NCBI GenBank assembly: GCA_002381045.1
Contig: DFWT01000063.1
Location: 724-15,286 of the forward strand
Reading direction: 5' to 3'
Length of the DNA stretch: 14,563 nt
From: Rhodoferax sp. UBA4127
GTDB taxonomy: Bacteria; Pseudomonadota; Gammaproteobacteria; Burkholderiales; Burkholderiaceae_C
The position numbers and the translations under genes were made by a program. Under the pieces are notes generated by a model that made no database searches, was not told where the DNA came from, and saw only the letters and a program-made list of their open reading frames with translations. Of this stretch, positions 13,629 to 14,563 are shown piece by piece. The stretch's first letter is position 1. Every line of letters begins with the position of its first letter.

Positions 13629-13909
13629 GGGGCTCTCAGTCGGCAAGGTGGCGAAATGTTTGGCACGGTCAAATCATAAGCGGCCTCGACCCATTGGCTT
13701 GTCGATGTCATGGCATGCCGATTGCTTCGAGCCATGGACTACCGATCAGTGAGAGTGAATAAAAGCGTCAGTCTGTGCATCGCGCGATTCCCTAGCCCGA
13801 CTCCGTGTTTGCTGTTCACGTTATGGTGCCTGCGAACGGTGGGCGGGTGCAGCGCACGGTTGCAAGCGTTTGGCGACGTCAGTCTTTTTTAACCCCAAGG
13901 AGTGTTTCT
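13629..13909. other. Intergenic region between the NTF2-like gene and pckG
   Basis: This 281-bp divergent spacer must hold promoters for both sides. I see no convincing -35/-10 pair. A 6-bp inverted repeat, CATGGC (13709-13714) with GCCATG (13731-13736), is the only structure noted. A T-run at 13885-13890 lies just before the pckG ribosome site. Short reading frames here lack coding features. Confidence 0.5.
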
Positions 13910-14563
13910 ATGAGTGGCAAATCGGTGGCTTCCCCGGCAAATCTGACCAACGAGAAACTTCTCGCCTGGGTCAGTGACATGGCCGAGCTTTGTAAGCCCG
14001 ACCGCGTGGTCTGGTGTGATGGTTCGCAGGAGGAATACGACCGCCTGTGCGAAGAAATGGTCGCAGCTGGTGTGTTTATCCGCCTCAACCCTGAGAAGCG
14101 CCCGAACAGTTTCTTGGCGCGCACGCATCCATCGGATGTGGCACGCGTTGAAGAACGCACCTTCATTTGCTCTGCCACGAAAGACGAGGCCGGCCCCACC
14201 AACAACTGGGCCGCGCCAGACGAGATGCGTGCCACGCTCAAGGGGGTGTTTGCGGGTTGCATGACCGGGCGCACCATGTACGTGATCCCCTTCAGCATGG
14301 GACCTTTGGGCTCACCGATTGCCAAAATCGGGGTGCAAATCACCGACAGCGCTTATGTGGTGACCAACATGCGCATCATGACACGTATGGGTGCCAAAGT
14401 ACTTGACGTGCTGGGCAATGGCGCGTTCATCCCGTGCATGCACTCGGTCGGTGCACCTTTGGCGCCGGGCCAAAAAGACGTGACCTGGCCGTGCGAACCC
14501 GATATTGCCAAAAAGTACATTGCGCATTTCCCCGACACCACCGAAATCTGGTCGTACGGCTCC
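13910..14563 (+). CDS. pckG: Phosphoenolpyruvate carboxykinase (GTP), N-terminal part
   Basis: The first 218 codons of the gene are present, running in frame off the right edge; the full enzyme is usually about 600-620 residues. It converts oxaloacetate and GTP to PEP, CO2 and GDP, the entry step of gluconeogenesis, in the cytoplasm. Recognisable family blocks are V-V-W-C-D-G-S-x-E-E-Y near 33-43, F-L-A-R-T-H-P-S-D-V-A-R-V-E-E-R-T near 68-84 (with the substrate-binding Arg), T-N-N-W near 97-100, G-C-M-x-G-R-T-M-Y-V-I-P-F-S-M-G-P near 116-132, and E-I-W-S-Y-G-S at the edge, just before the expected G-Y-G-G-N. The catalytic lysine region and GTP site lie outside the window. ATG 13910 is preceded by AAGGAG (13897-13902) seven bases upstream. 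It reads divergently from the NTF2-like gene. Confidence 0.97.
   Translation, partial: MSGKSVASPANLTNEKLLAWVSDMAELCKPDRVVWCDGSQEEYDRLCEEMVAAGVFIRLNPEKRPNSFLARTHPSDVARVEERTFICSATKDEAGPTNNWAAPDEMRATLKGVFAGCMTGRTMYVIPFSMGPLGSPIAKIGVQITDSAYVVTNMRIMTRMGAKVLDVLGNGAFIPCMHSVGAPLAPGQKDVTWPCEPDIAKKYIAHFPDTTEIWSYGS

Noticed and set aside
13710..13892. 60-codon frame in the spacer before pckG
   Set aside because: It has no ribosome site and no recognisable composition or motif, and it occupies the likely promoter region.

Overview
The window looks like chromosomal DNA of a betaproteobacterium, most likely a Comamonadaceae member related to Rhodoferax. The grounds are the gene types (GTP-dependent PEP carboxykinase, a UPF0149/SEC-C protein, a fluoroacetate-dehalogenase-type hydrolase), moderate-to-high GC with Gram-negative lipoprotein and outer-membrane signals, and an intergenic AGCTGTTAGCGC motif I associate with that family. 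This is inference from sequence alone; no search was run.

Layout. (1) 13-429 (+): a PIN-domain toxin-like protein whose partner, if any, would lie off the left edge. (2) 504-3515 (-): three exported proteins, a CAP-domain lipoprotein overlapping by ATGA with an alpha-carbonic anhydrase, then a six-bladed beta-propeller. (3) 3576-4367 (+): a UPF0149 protein with a C-terminal SEC-C zinc motif. (4) 4587-12024 (+): a six-gene block that is the centre of interest. (5) 12078-13628 (-): an NTF2/SnoaL-like protein followed by an alpha/beta hydrolase. (6) 13910 to the right edge (+): the first 218 codons of pckG. No gene-free stretch exceeds 300 bases; the longest are 219 bp before the cytochrome block and 281 bp before pckG.

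The block in (4) reads: tetraheme c-type cytochrome, NHL beta-propeller lipoprotein, outer-membrane beta-barrel, second NHL beta-propeller lipoprotein, dodecaheme cytochrome, heptaheme cytochrome. It encodes 23 potential haem sites (22 CXXCH and one CX3CH). The last five genes are tightly packed (gaps of 8, 2, -4 and 22 bp), while the tetraheme gene is separated by 165 bp and ends in an 18-bp perfect palindrome over its stop codon. The tetraheme protein and the first ~217 residues of the dodecaheme protein are the same module, with all four spare axial histidines conserved; the two lipoproteins are also paralogues. The barrel lacks the CXXC of MtrB, so this is not a simple MtrAB set. My best reading is an extracellular electron-transfer apparatus, possibly one that exports a small polymerising tetraheme cytochrome of the OmcE kind, with the barrel and propellers for export or anchoring and the larger cytochromes as electron feeders. 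The sequence does not show whether electrons flow outward (metal reduction) or inward (for example Fe(II) oxidation).

A second point of interest is in (5): a cluster of three REP-like repeats sits inside the hydrolase gene and appears to have added about 37 residues in frame, between the catalytic aspartate and the halide-binding His-Trp pair, without breaking the reading frame or losing a catalytic residue.
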